The notes under the pieces: model-generated
The model's input: the letters and a program-made list of their open reading frames with translations, nothing else
What the model was told of the DNA's origin: nothing
Databases searched by the model: none
Shown here: positions 1-7,856 of the stretch, in pieces
Layout of the letters: each line of letters starts with the position of its first letter
Position numbering within the stretch: position 1 is the first letter of the stretch
Source: Streptomyces sp. CB01580
GTDB lineage: Bacteria; Actinomycetota; Actinomycetes; Streptomycetales; Streptomycetaceae
Assembly (NCBI RefSeq): GCF_001905795.1
Contig: NZ_LIXJ01000041.1
Span: 1 to 54,298 of the forward strand
Reading direction: 5' to 3'
DNA length: 54,298 nt
Made by a program: the position numbers and the translations under genes

Positions 1-32
1 CCAAGCGAAACAGCGAGGCTAACGAAGTACTA

Positions 33-52
33 CTAGTGCCGCATCAGGCAAC
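33..52. repeat. 20-base direct repeat, left copy
   Basis: The 20 bases CTAGTGCCGCATCAGGCAAC recur exactly, in the same orientation, at 54279-54298, the last bases of the window. The flanks differ on both sides. No inverted copy was noticed. It is probably the terminal sequence of a repeated insertion element lying mostly outside the window; a recombination site is possible. The offset from base 1 argues against a simple circular-contig overlap. Confidence 0.6.
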
Positions 53-119
53 GTTCGCCCTTCGCTCTGTTGTGCAGCCCTGACTGTCGACGGCTTCGGC
101 CGCTGGCGATAATCGACCG

Positions 120-632
120 GTGAACGCCATCGAACGCCCTATGCCGCCCCTGAACGCCAACGAGCGCACCACGCTTGAGAGCTGGCTCGACTTTCACCGC
201 ACCACCCTCGCCATGAAGTGCGAGGGCCTGAACGATGAGCAGGCCGCCGCGGCGTCCGTGCCGCCGTCCGGCTTCACGCTGACCGGCCTCGTCCAGCACA
301 TGGCGGAGGTGGAGCGGAACTGGTTCCGCCGGGTGTTCGCCGGAGAACAGGCCCCGCCCATCTACGACCCGCAGGCCGACCCGAATGCTCCCGACGGCGG
401 ATTCGAACTGGCCGAGGGCGCCACCCTGCGCGACGCTCTCACCACCTGGCAAGCGGAGATCGCCCGCGCCCGCGAGCACTGCGCCGGCCGCGCTCTGACC
501 GACACTGGCCGCTTCATGGAGCAGGACGTCAGCCTCCGCTGGATCTACGTCCACATGATCGAGGAGTACTCCCGTCATAACGGCCACGCCGACCTGGTCC
601 GGGAGCGCATCGACGGCACCACTGGCGTATGA
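120..632 (+). CDS. DinB/DUF664 family protein
   Basis: This 170-residue protein matches actinobacterial DinB-like (DUF664) proteins, small four-helix-bundle proteins. Relatives include metal- and thiol-dependent transferases such as mycothiol-dependent enzymes; the substrate here is unknown. Visible family features are the SWLDFHR segment near residue 22, the GLVQHMAEVERNWF helix with its conserved His and Glu near residue 60, and YVHMIEEYSRHNGHADLVRE near the C-terminus, which carries the other conserved His residues. The GTG start at 120 fits the family length. Little native upstream DNA remains, because a repeat of probable mobile origin ends only about 70 bases before the start. A strong hairpin follows the stop. 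Confidence 0.85.
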   Translation: MNAIERPMPPLNANERTTLESWLDFHRTTLAMKCEGLNDEQAAAASVPPSGFTLTGLVQHMAEVERNWFRRVFAGEQAPPIYDPQADPNAPDGGFELAEGATLRDALTTWQAEIARAREHCAGRALTDTGRFMEQDVSLRWIYVHMIEEYSRHNGHADLVRERIDGTTGV

Positions 633-666
633 CGCCAGATCAGGTCGCGCCCGCTCTACTGTGAGT

Positions 667-701
667 GACGCGCCGCCGGGTTCCGTACCGGGCGGCGCGT
701 C
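667..701 (+). terminator. Hairpin terminator after the DinB-like gene
   Basis: An 11-base perfect stem (GACGCGCCGCC at 667-677 pairing with 691-701) with a 13-base loop lies 35 bases after the DinB-like stop codon and just before the IS630 transposase start. There is no T-run, as is usual in Streptomyces. It could also belong to the IS630 end. Confidence 0.6.
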
Positions 702-1909
702 GTGCCAGGGTGCCCAGGTGGCTGAACGTGTGCGCGTGCGCGAGATCGATGACGACGAGGGACAGCGGCTGCTTCGGATCATCCGCCGGGGCACCGGGTC
801 GGTGGTGACCTGGCGGCGGGCCCAGATGATCCTGCTGTCCGCGCAGGGCATGCCGGTCGCGAAGATCGCCGAAGTGACGTTCACCAGCGACGACCGGGTC
901 CGCGATGTGCTGCGCAACTTCAACACCGACGGCTTCGACTCCCTGTATCCGAAGTACAAGGGCGGTCGGCCGAAGACCTTCACCCTGCCTGAGCGGCGCG
1001 AGATCAAGAAGATCGCGAAGTCCAAGCCCACCGAGCACGACCTGCCGTTCTCGGCCTGGAGTCTGACCAAGCTGGCGGACTTCCTGGTCGCCGAGGGGGT
1101 GGTCGACGACATCAGCCACGAGGGCCTGCGCATCCTGCTCCGCGAGGAAGGCGTCTCTTTTCAACGCCTGAAGACCTGGAAGACCTCCGGCGACCCCGAC
1201 TACGCGGCCAAGAAGGCCCGCGTCGAACACCTCTACGCGATCGCCGACGGCGAGGTCATACCTGAGGAGGGTGAGCCCGAAGTCGTCTTCTGCATGGACG
1301 AGTTCGGGCGTGCGCCACGAGGCGCTGAGGAATCGTGCGGGAGGAGGAGCCCGCCGCTGGTCATCGCAGTGACCGGTTGAAGCTGGAGGCAGGCCGATCC
1401 CCAGGTCGGGGGTGGAGGCCGGAAGCAGCCTCGACAACGTAGGGGCGGACCGACACCACCAGGCGGTTCGTGCCCGCAAGCGAAGACGGAATGGGTGTAA
1501 GGAAACTGAACCAGTGGTTGAAGCCCCGTGAGTCGTCAGCGGCCTGCCGAATCTGGTGGATGGGTCGCTTTGCGGTACTGGAGAGTGCTCTGTCCGATGG
1601 CCTCTCCTCTTCGGTTGTTCGCAGGTTGGGCAGTCGGAGGCCCGGACCAAGACTGCGATGTGCGGTCTGTGGTGATGCCGCCGGGGTAGAGCTGGGCACC
1701 GACGCCGTCGAAGGATCCTCAGTGAACGTGGGAAGCGATCCAGTGTCGCCCTCCCCGCCCGGCAGCCAGCCGGGCGGCGGGCAGGTGCGACGCTCACTGA
1801 TGGCCCCGGATCGTGGCGGAGTCGCCGTATTACTCCGAGGCCGGGAAAGCCGGCCGCATGGGGAAGGGCGACAGCGTGATAGCAGTGGTGTTGATGTCGG
1901 GGAGGAGCG

Positions 1910-2774
1910 TTGTTGAATAGCGACGCGCCGTCGACTACTTGGCCGAGCATTTTCGCGGCTGAGCGGCGGGTACTCGATCACCAGTTCAAACTGCACCGAT
2001 GGGCAAGGGCCGATCCGGACCGCCGGTTCGGCGACGTGTTCAACTTGATCTGCGACCGGTCCACCTTGCTGGTGGCCTGGGAGCGGGTGTCAGGCAACCG
2101 GGGTGCCAGGACAGCGGGCGTGGATGCGGTGACGCGTCATCACGTCGAGGACCACGGAGTGATTCCGTTCCTGGAGGAACTGCGTTCTTCTCTCAAGGAC
2201 GGGTCCTTCACCGCGCTGCCGGTCAAGCAGGCGGTGATCCCCAAGAAGGGCGGCAAGGTCCGTCATCTGGGGATCCCCACCCTGCGCGACTGTGTCGCGC
2301 AGATGGCCCTCAAGCTGGTCCTGGAGCCGATTTTCGAGGTCGACTTCTACCCGTCTTCGTACGGGTATCGGCCTGGGCGTCGGGCCCAGGATGCCATCGC
2401 CGAGATTCACCGGCTCACCAGCCTCTCCTACGAGTGGGTGGTGGAGGGGGATATCACCGCGTGCTTCGACAACGTCGACCACCACGTCCTGATGGACTTG
2501 GTGGGAGACCGCGTCAAGGACCGGAGGGTCCTGCGTCTGGTCCGCGCGTTTCTGCGGGCTGGGGTTATCGAACTGCACGGTGGCTTCGCGGACAGTCTGA
2601 ACGGCACTCCGCAAGGCGGGGTCGCTTCCCCGCTGTTGGCCAACATCTATCTCTCCGTACTGGACCGGTACTTCGTCCGGATCTGGAACGAGGAGATGAG
2701 TCCGCGCTGGCGCAGGCAGCACCGGCGCAAGAAGGGGCTGTCGAACTTTCGGCTGGTGCGTTACGCCGACGACT
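1910..2774 (+). pseudogene. ltrA: Outer group II intron reverse transcriptase, interrupted at the YADD motif
   Basis: About 288 residues of an intron-encoded RT/maturase remain. The start is TTG 1910 or 1913, with GGAGG at 1901. Family blocks in order: PKKGGKVRHLGIPTLRDCVA (RT-2), SSYGYRPGRRAQDA (RT-2a), VEGDITACFDNVDHHVL (RT-3, first Asp), LNGTPQGGVASPLLANIYL (RT-4) and RLVRYADD (RT-5, active-site Asp pair). Right after the codons for Asp-Asp, at 2775, the sequence changes to a new GTGCGCC intron start. Palm, thumb and maturase domains beyond RT-5 are absent everywhere in the window, so the protein is dead. The call is secure; the exact start is not. Confidence 0.85.
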
Positions 2775-4080
2775 GTGCGCCACGAACACAACAGGAGGTT
2801 TCAGTGTAGACGGAAGCTCTTGACGTGGTGCTGCACTGGTGATGGAGGTAGGCCCTCCGGGATCGCCCACGCAGGGGGAGGTCCCAAACCACCGCAGGTT
2901 GCTCCGGTGAATGAGCCGGGGTGATGAGCACTGTGGAAAAGGCGCACGAGATGCGTCAGGTGTGTGCCGAGAAGGCGAACGCGAGTGAACCACTGCTGAA
3001 GTGTCGTAAGCGTATGAGTGGTTGCCGAAACCGGGGTCCAGTTGTTGCCCCGGGACAAGTCTGACGGGGTCCTGTATTCCTGGTCAGGTGGCGGCCCGGC
3101 ATGAAGGTGGCGCGAGCTCGGCGACAGGCACCAGTGCGGAACGTGGGAACCCCTCGCCGCGATGCTGCCAGCCGGTCCATGTTGAGGGCGGGCTGGTGTC
3201 AAGGGAGAACTCCAAGCAGCTGAAACTGCAAGGAACTGAGTACCGATGCGTGGCAGGGGGACGGACCGTCTCGTAGTAGTGATGAAGTCCTTGTAATGGG
3301 GGCGGAGCGAAGGGGGCGGGTCGTCCTGACTTGTTTGGTGGTCAACCGGTGTGTCCGGGAGGAACCAGGTGAACGGATCAAGGCCGCAGGCCGAGATCAA
3401 GTCGTTCTACATTTCCAAGTCGATGGTGTGGGAGGCGTATCTGAGGGTTAAAGCCAATCGGGGTGCACCCGGGGTGGACGGTGTGTCGATCGAGCAGTTC
3501 GAGCAGAACCTCAAGGGGAATCTGTACAAGCTGTGGAATCGCATGTCGTCCGGTTCGTACTTCCCTCCGGCGGTGAAGGCCGTGGAGATCCCCAAGGCGG
3601 GTGGGAAAGGTGTCCGTGTGCTTGGGGTGCCCACTGTGGCTGACCGGATCGCACAGACGGTGGCCGCGATGTATCTGGAGAGGCGGGTGGAGCCTGTGTT
3701 CCATCCGGACTCCTACGGCTACCGGCCGAGGCGGTCGGCGCTGGACGCGGTGGAGACGTGCCGGCGGCGTTGTTGGCGGAACGACTGGGTGGTCGATCTC
3801 GACATCCGGGCGTTCTTCGACAGCGTGGACCATGAGCTGATGCTCAAGGCCGTCGAGCGGCATGTCGACGCGGACGGGAAGTGGGTCCTGCTCTACGTCA
3901 AGCGGTGGCTTGTTGCACCGCTGGCGAAGGCGGACGGGTCGGTGCAGCAACGGGATCGCGGGACTCCCCAGGGGTCGGCGATTTCGCCCGTGCTGGCGAA
4001 TCTGTATCTGCACTACGCCTTCGACGCGTGGCTGGGGCGGGAGTTCCCGCACCTCACGTTCGAGCGGTATTGCGACGATG
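2775..4080 (+). mobile_element. Second, nested group II intron (3' end lost)
   Basis: The sequence GTGCGCCACGAACA at 2775 resembles the 5' end of the outer intron and sits inside the outer RT's catalytic motif. About 590 bases of intron-like structured sequence follow, then a different RT ORF (3369-4080). The inner intron's 3' end and the rest of the outer RT are missing. After 4080 come 145 unassigned bases, then a single domain V/VI that leads straight back to the IS630 exon. A deletion therefore fused the inner intron's middle to the outer intron's tail. Confidence 0.65.
3369..4080 (+). pseudogene. ltrA: Inner group II intron reverse transcriptase, truncated at the YCDD motif
   Basis: The GTG start at 3369 has GGAGG about 7 bases upstream; earlier in-frame starts lack one. 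The frame shows SKSMVWEAYLRVKANRGAPG (RT-0/1), VEIPKAGGKGVRVLGVPTV (RT-2), DSYGYRPRRSALDAV (RT-2a), WVVDLDIRAFFDSVDHELM (RT-3) and RDRGTPQGSAISPVLANLYL (RT-4), then FERYCDDA (RT-5). It differs clearly from the outer RT, so it is a separate lineage. Homology stops after the Asp pair at about 4080; the remaining in-frame residues to 4628 are noise. It has neither thumb nor maturase domain and is presumably inactive. Confidence 0.82.
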
Positions 4081-4226
4081 CGGGTCGAGCGTTACCGCTA
4101 CCGCGGAGCGCAGATCAGCACGCCATGGAACATGGACGAGGTCGATCCCGACGGAGCACGTTTCCGCCGGACCGACCACGACGACATGGCATTCGTCGGC
4201 CAGGTCAGCGAACACCTCACTTGACC
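4081..4226 (+). other. Unassigned segment between the broken inner RT and intron domain V
   Basis: About 145 bases do not match either RT. A different frame encodes roughly 48 residues (MRVERYRYRGAQIS to GQVSEHL, stop at 4224) with coding-like composition, but no family was recognised. It may be a scrap captured during the deletion that joined the two introns, or part of intron domain IV. Confidence 0.35.
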
Positions 4227-4245
4227 CTCTCTCGGATCACGTGGA

Positions 4246-4280
4246 GAGCCGGATGCCCGGCCAACGGGCACGTCCGGTTC
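4246..4280 (+). ncRNA. Group II intron domain V (domain VI follows to 4343)
   Basis: This is a 35-nucleotide hairpin. The outer helix is GAGCCGGA with TCCGGTTC, followed by a two-base bulge (CG on the 3' side), the inner helix TGCCCG with CGGGCA, and a five-base loop GCCAA. The AGC catalytic triad lies at 4247-4249. The layout matches bacterial domain V, except that the loop is five bases rather than a GNRA tetraloop. A domain VI-like hairpin with candidate branch adenosines runs from about 4284 to 4343. Confidence 0.75.
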
Positions 4281-4773
4281 GGCGGGCGGGGACGGGAAGA
4301 CCGACACCTGCAAGGGTGCACGGCGTCTCGTCCCCGACCCAACCGCTCAACCTCCAGCCCCACCCCGGCCGGCAATGGGCCGAACGCGGCGGCAGACACA
4401 AAGACGCCGAGCGGGAGCCCCGGCCCCGCCGGCGGGCGACCTACACCCGCCCGCACGGGGTACGGCATCTGTTCGCCGCCTACGACCTCGGCAAGGACAG
4501 GCTCTACGGCCACATCAAGCCGAGGAAGAACCGGACCAGGTTCCTGGAGTTCTGCCGCTACCTGCGCAGCCTCCACCCGCCCACGGTCCGTATCGCGATC
4601 GTGCTTGACAACTTCTCCCCGCATCTGACCACGAAGAAGGACTCCCGGGTCGGTGACTGGGCCGCAGCCAACAACGTCGAATTCGCTTACACGCCGACCA
4701 ACAGCTGGGACTGCTGCAGGGTTGGGTGACACCTGACCTGGCTTGCTGAGAGGCGGCCTGGAAGGATGTCGCA

Positions 4774-5067
4774 GTGCCCAAGCCTTATCCGAAGGAGTTC
4801 CGCGAGGACGTCGTGCGGGTCGCGCGCAACCGCGAGCCCGGCGTCACGCTGGAACAGATCGCCGCCGACTTCGGCGTCCACCCGATCACGTTGTCGAAGT
4901 GGCTGCGCCGTGCCGAAACCGATGAGGGTTCCAGGCCCGCGCCGGCGTCGGGTGAGCCGGCCGAGCTGCGCGAGGCTCGCAAGCGCATCCGGTTGCTGGA
5001 GCAGGAGAACGAGGTGCTGCGGAGGGCTGCGGCGTATCTGTCGCAGGCGAACCTGCCGTCAAAATGA
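4774..5067 (+). CDS. IS3-family transposase OrfA
   Basis: This 97-residue protein has an N-terminal helix-turn-helix (PYPKEFREDVVRVA, VTLEQIAADFGVHPITLSKW). A leucine-zipper-like helix follows (ELREARKRIRLLEQENEVLRRAAAYL). OrfA binds the IS ends. Its stop overlaps the orfB start in AAAATGATG, where programmed frameshifting or translational coupling would make the OrfAB transposase. Length and architecture are normal for the family. Confidence 0.9.
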   Translation: MPKPYPKEFREDVVRVARNREPGVTLEQIAADFGVHPITLSKWLRRAETDEGSRPAPASGEPAELREARKRIRLLEQENEVLRRAAAYLSQANLPSK

Positions 5068-5954
5068 TGTACCCGCTCGTCCGCGGGCTGGCCGCCGCCG
5101 CTGCCCCTCACAGGGTGCCGGTGGCGGTGACGTGCCGGGTGCTCAAGCTGGCCCGCCAGCCCTACTGCCGGTGGCTGGACCGGCCGGTCACCGAGGCCGA
5201 ACTCGCCGAGGCCTACCGGGCTAACGCCCTGTTCCACGCTCACCGCGACGATCCCGAGTTCGGCCACCGGTTCCTCCTCGACGAGGCCCATGCGGCCGGT
5301 GAGCCGATGGCCGAGCGGACCGCGTGGCGGATCTGCCGGGACAACCGCTGGTGGAGCGCGTTCGGCAAGCGCAGAGGCCGGGGCAAGAACGCCAAGGTCG
5401 GCCCTCCGGTCCACGACGACCGGGTAAGGCGCGACTTCACCGCTGACGGTCCGAACCGGCTGTGGCTGACCGACATCACCGAGCACGCCACCGGCGAGGG
5501 CAAGCTGTATCTGTGCGCTGTCAAGGACGTGTACTCCGGCCGCATCGTGGGCTATTCCATCGACGCCCGGATGAAGTCCGGCCTCGCGGTGAGGGCTCTT
5601 GAATCCGCGGTGGCCCGTCGCGGCCAGGTCGCCGGATGCATCGTTCATTCCGATCGCGGGTCGCAGTTCCGCTCACGGAAGTTCGTCGCAGTCCTCGCAC
5701 GTCACAGCCTGATCGGATCGATGGGCAGGGTCGGTGCCGCAGGCGACAACGCCGCCATGGAGAGCTTCTTCGCGCTGCTGCAGAAGAACGTCCTCGACCG
5801 CCGCACCTGGGGCACTCGCCAGGAACTGCGGATCGCGATCGTGACCTGGATCGAGCGCACCTACCACCGCCGTCGGCATCAGAGACGCCTGGCCAGATTG
5901 ACCCCTGTCGAGCACGAAGCCATCATGACCCCACCAGCAGCTCTGGCTGCATAA
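5064..5954 (+). CDS. IS3-family transposase OrfB (DDE integrase domain)
   Basis: This 296-residue catalytic subunit has an HTH_21-type region at about 50-95 (EFGHRFLLDEAHAAGEPMAE) followed by an rve integrase core. The DDE residues are visible: Asp in LWLTDITEHA, Asp in CIVHSDRGSQF, and Glu in NAAMESFFALLQKNV, with downstream Arg/Lys. The C-terminus RRRHQRRLARLTPVEHE is typical. Start ATG 5064 overlaps orfA. No frameshift is seen, so it is likely functional. Confidence 0.9.
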   Translation: MMYPLVRGLAAAAAPHRVPVAVTCRVLKLARQPYCRWLDRPVTEAELAEAYRANALFHAHRDDPEFGHRFLLDEAHAAGEPMAERTAWRICRDNRWWSAFGKRRGRGKNAKVGPPVHDDRVRRDFTADGPNRLWLTDITEHATGEGKLYLCAVKDVYSGRIVGYSIDARMKSGLAVRALESAVARRGQVAGCIVHSDRGSQFRSRKFVAVLARHSLIGSMGRVGAAGDNAAMESFFALLQKNVLDRRTWGTRQELRIAIVTWIERTYHRRRHQRRLARLTPVEHEAIMTPPAALAA

Positions 5955-5986
5955 ACCCCGCTGTCACCCGAACATGCAGCAGTCCC

Positions 5987-6242
5987 TCGGGCTGTCGGCG
6001 GCCATGCCTAACTCCTCGTATCAGGGTCGCCGCACGATGGGCGAACTATGAGGCTATGCGGCCCAGTACTCGCGCAGCCCTTGATTTAGACGGTTCTCGT
6101 GCTGGCCAGCCACGCCCCGGCCAGATCCCGCCAGCTCGGTCGCGGTTCCGGCAGAGTTAACGCCGATGTCGTCGGTTCGGCGGGCTCGGACGAACCCGGC
6201 CCCGCTGCGGTACCGTTCCGGACGCACCACCCGCGGGTTCGG
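5987..6242. other. Intergenic remnant
   Basis: About 256 bases lie between the IS3 end and the truncated phosphatase gene. There is no recognised gene or clear hairpin. The short frame just after the IS3 (AAMPNSSYQGRRTMGEL) is not the expected IS630 continuation and was not identified. Confidence 0.4.
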
Positions 6243-6776
6243 CTACGAGCCCCCTTCTGAAAACTCGAACCCACGGCCTTTAGTGCGGACGGCCGCGTAC
6301 AGGTCGCCGCCGATCATGGCCTCCGACTGTGCCGCCAGGTACATGGACGCCACCCGCAGGGGGCCGATCCGCCGAGGCAGCGGACGTAGCACTGCCCGCT
6401 GTGTGGCCTCCGCTACCTTCCGCACCAGCGCCAGCTCACGGGCGTGCCGCTCGCACAGATGGCAGAAGACCGTCACGATGGCCGAGACCACCATCAGGGC
6501 GATGAACTGTGAATCGAAGTCCCGCGTGACGAGCAGGTTGGATGTCAGGCCGATGACGAGCATGCCCACCACCGTGACGGCGGCGGTCGCCGCGGTCATC
6601 AGGGTGGAGGCGAAGGAAGCGGCGAGCGTGGGAGCCACGATCAGCAGCGACGGACCCAGCGGCAGTCCCTCGGCCAGCACGTCGAGCAGCACAATGGCCG
6701 CGATCAGACCGAGCGGGAGCGCCAACAGGGCATGACGTGGTGGAAGGCGTTGCGTGAACCGATGCCACAGTCGCAT
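6243..6776 (-). pseudogene. Membrane SpoIIE/PP2C-type phosphatase, truncated before the catalytic core
   Basis: The product starts MRLWHRFTQRLPPRHALLAL. Four hydrophobic segments follow within about residues 15-110, then a linker helix (CERHARELALVRKVAEATQRAVLRPLP) and the opening of a SpoIIE-type PP2C domain, ending AQSEAMIGGDLYAAVRT. This is the usual layout of Streptomyces membrane-anchored PP2C phosphatases of 350-400 residues. Homology stops at GGDLYAAVRT and the last dozen residues are foreign, so the metal-binding catalytic domain is lost. Confidence 0.75.
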
Positions 6777-6999
6777 ACCTCCTGCCTACACCCGACCCGG
6801 CAGCCCCGCAGGTGGACGCACAACCACCCGCCCCCGGGAGCGGAGGCACGGGCCGCCGTCGGCGTGCGATGCCGAGGACGAGCCCCTGACCGGCGTCGAT
6901 GCGGAGCGCCGTGAACGCCTCGTCCGACCGGCGGAAGGGCGGCGGGGCCGTGCCGGCGGCGGACCTCCGCCGCCCGCAGGGTCTGAGACCGGCACGGCC

Positions 7000-7210
7000 T
7001 CAGACCATCTCCATGCCGCCGTCGACCATGACGACCTGCCCGGTGATGTAGTCGGAATCGGGGGAGGCGAGGAAAACCGCGGTGGGCGCGACGTCCGCGG
7101 GCCCGGCGACCCGGCCCACCGGGATGCGCGCCGCGTACTGGTCGAACAACTCGGCCCGCCGGGCCGTTGAGCCCCCGGTCGCCTCGATCTGCATGCCCCC
7201 ACCAACGGCC
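7000..7210 (-). pseudogene. Short-chain dehydrogenase/reductase, C-terminal fragment
   Basis: About 65 residues from GGMQIEATGGSTARR to the stop at 7000 match the SDR C-terminus, including RVAGPADVAPTAVFLASPDS, DYITGQVVMVDGG and MEMV. The Rossmann nucleotide-binding half and the YxxxK active site are missing. It is a decayed gene end. Confidence 0.65.
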
Positions 7211-7339
7211 CGACCGCGCCTGCGGTTCGCCGACGGGAAAGGCATCAGCCGTACGAGGGAGCCCGGTCACCGACCCGACCAGTACCGCTCGCACGACCCG
7301 CCCCCGGCCCATAGACATGAAGGGCAGTCGCGCCCGCCG

Positions 7340-7572
7340 ACAGGACCGGGCCGGCTGCACCACTGCCACCGGGACTGGGTGCGGCGCACCGCAGACTGCT
7401 GGGACGAGGTCCGCCGGGTGCTCCTGACCCGCGAGCAGACCATCGAGTACGAGCTGCCCTCGGCCGAGGGCAAGCACGCGCCCGTCAGATCACCCGCGAA
7501 GAAGAACAACGCCGCGCCCTGGCCGCCTTCCTGAACAGCTGGGACGCGGCGGGCGGGGGAGGACCGTCGTAG
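7340..7572 (+). pseudogene. C-terminal fragment of an unrecognised protein, frameshifted
   Basis: One frame reads HHCHRDWVRRTADCWDEVRR then LLTREQTIEYELPSAEGK. After a frameshift near 7480 the adjacent frame continues RQITREEEQRRALAAFLNSW to a stop at 7570. Charged, helix-rich and GC3-high, it looks like a former coding region. No family was recognised. From 7573 to about 7800 nothing was found. Confidence 0.35.
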
Positions 7573-7805
7573 CGCTGTACGGGGGGGCCGCAGGCTCAGG
7601 CGGATGTCGGCGCCGGGCGCGGCGACGCGAGCCGGGAGCGCTGGTCTTTCTCCACCGCGCGCAGTTGCCTCCGGTCGACCTCGGGGTGGGCGGGGATGGC
7701 CGCGTCGCTTGGCAATGCTGGTCAAGGCGCGCGTACGAGCTGTGTGCAAGGTGGGCCGGGCTCTGGGTGTACCGGGCCGTGCTACGTAGCGTGGGGAAAC
7801 CTTGA

Positions 7806-7840
7806 AGGGGCGTCCGTGACTGGCTGTCACGAACACCCCT
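7806..7840 (-). terminator. Terminator of the surface-protein gene
   Basis: Read on the minus strand, GGGGTGTTCGTGAC and GTCACGGACGCCCC form a stem with one mismatched pair in the middle and a 5-base loop. It lies 17 bases after the stop of the large surface-protein gene. Confidence 0.65.
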
Positions 7841-7856
7841 CTCAGGTCCGGTTACC

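Larger units (their letters stand above)
1310..4343 (+). mobile_element. Group II intron inserted in the IS630 transposase, with a second intron nested inside
   Basis: The insert begins GTGCGCCACGA at 1310, matching the GUGYG 5' consensus of group II introns. It ends ...CCCAAC at 4343, matching the AY 3' consensus. The IS630 reading frame closes perfectly when it is removed. It holds a structured 5' region (1310-1909), a reverse-transcriptase ORF (1910-2774), a second intron starting 2775, and a good domain V followed by a domain VI-like hairpin near the 3' end. The outer RT has no C-terminal half, so the element can no longer make its own maturase. Confidence 0.8.
718..4706 (+). pseudogene. 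IS630-family transposase, split by a group II intron and truncated by IS3
   Basis: The reading frame starts at GTG 718 (VAERVRVREIDDDEGQRLL). It runs through an N-terminal helix-turn-helix to the first catalytic-Asp motif FCMDEFG, ending at 1309. It resumes at 4344 (PLNLQPHPGRQWAERGG) and continues through the second-Asp motif IVLDNFSPHL to AYTPTNS. There it is cut by an IS3 element at 4707, so the last motif (normally SSWLN plus Glu) is missing. Joining 1309 to 4344 restores GGG C/CG CTC (Gly-Pro-Leu), the family sequence, which gives the intron boundaries to the base. Splicing would not rescue the gene, because the 3' end is gone. Confidence 0.85.
4707..5986 (+). mobile_element. IS3-family insertion sequence, apparently intact
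   Basis: The imperfect terminal inverted repeats are GGGACTGCTGCA..GGGTGACA at 4707 and its complement ending at 5986. Between them lie overlapping orfA and orfB. The left flank is the IS630 transposase gene, but the right flank (TCGGGCTG...) is not, and no 3-4 base target duplication is visible. A deletion or recombination therefore occurred on the right side after insertion. Confidence 0.85.

Noticed and set aside
6704..7477. Minus-strand frame of 257 codons over the SDR fragment
   Set aside because: Arg/Gly-rich shadow; the SDR motifs lie in a different frame.
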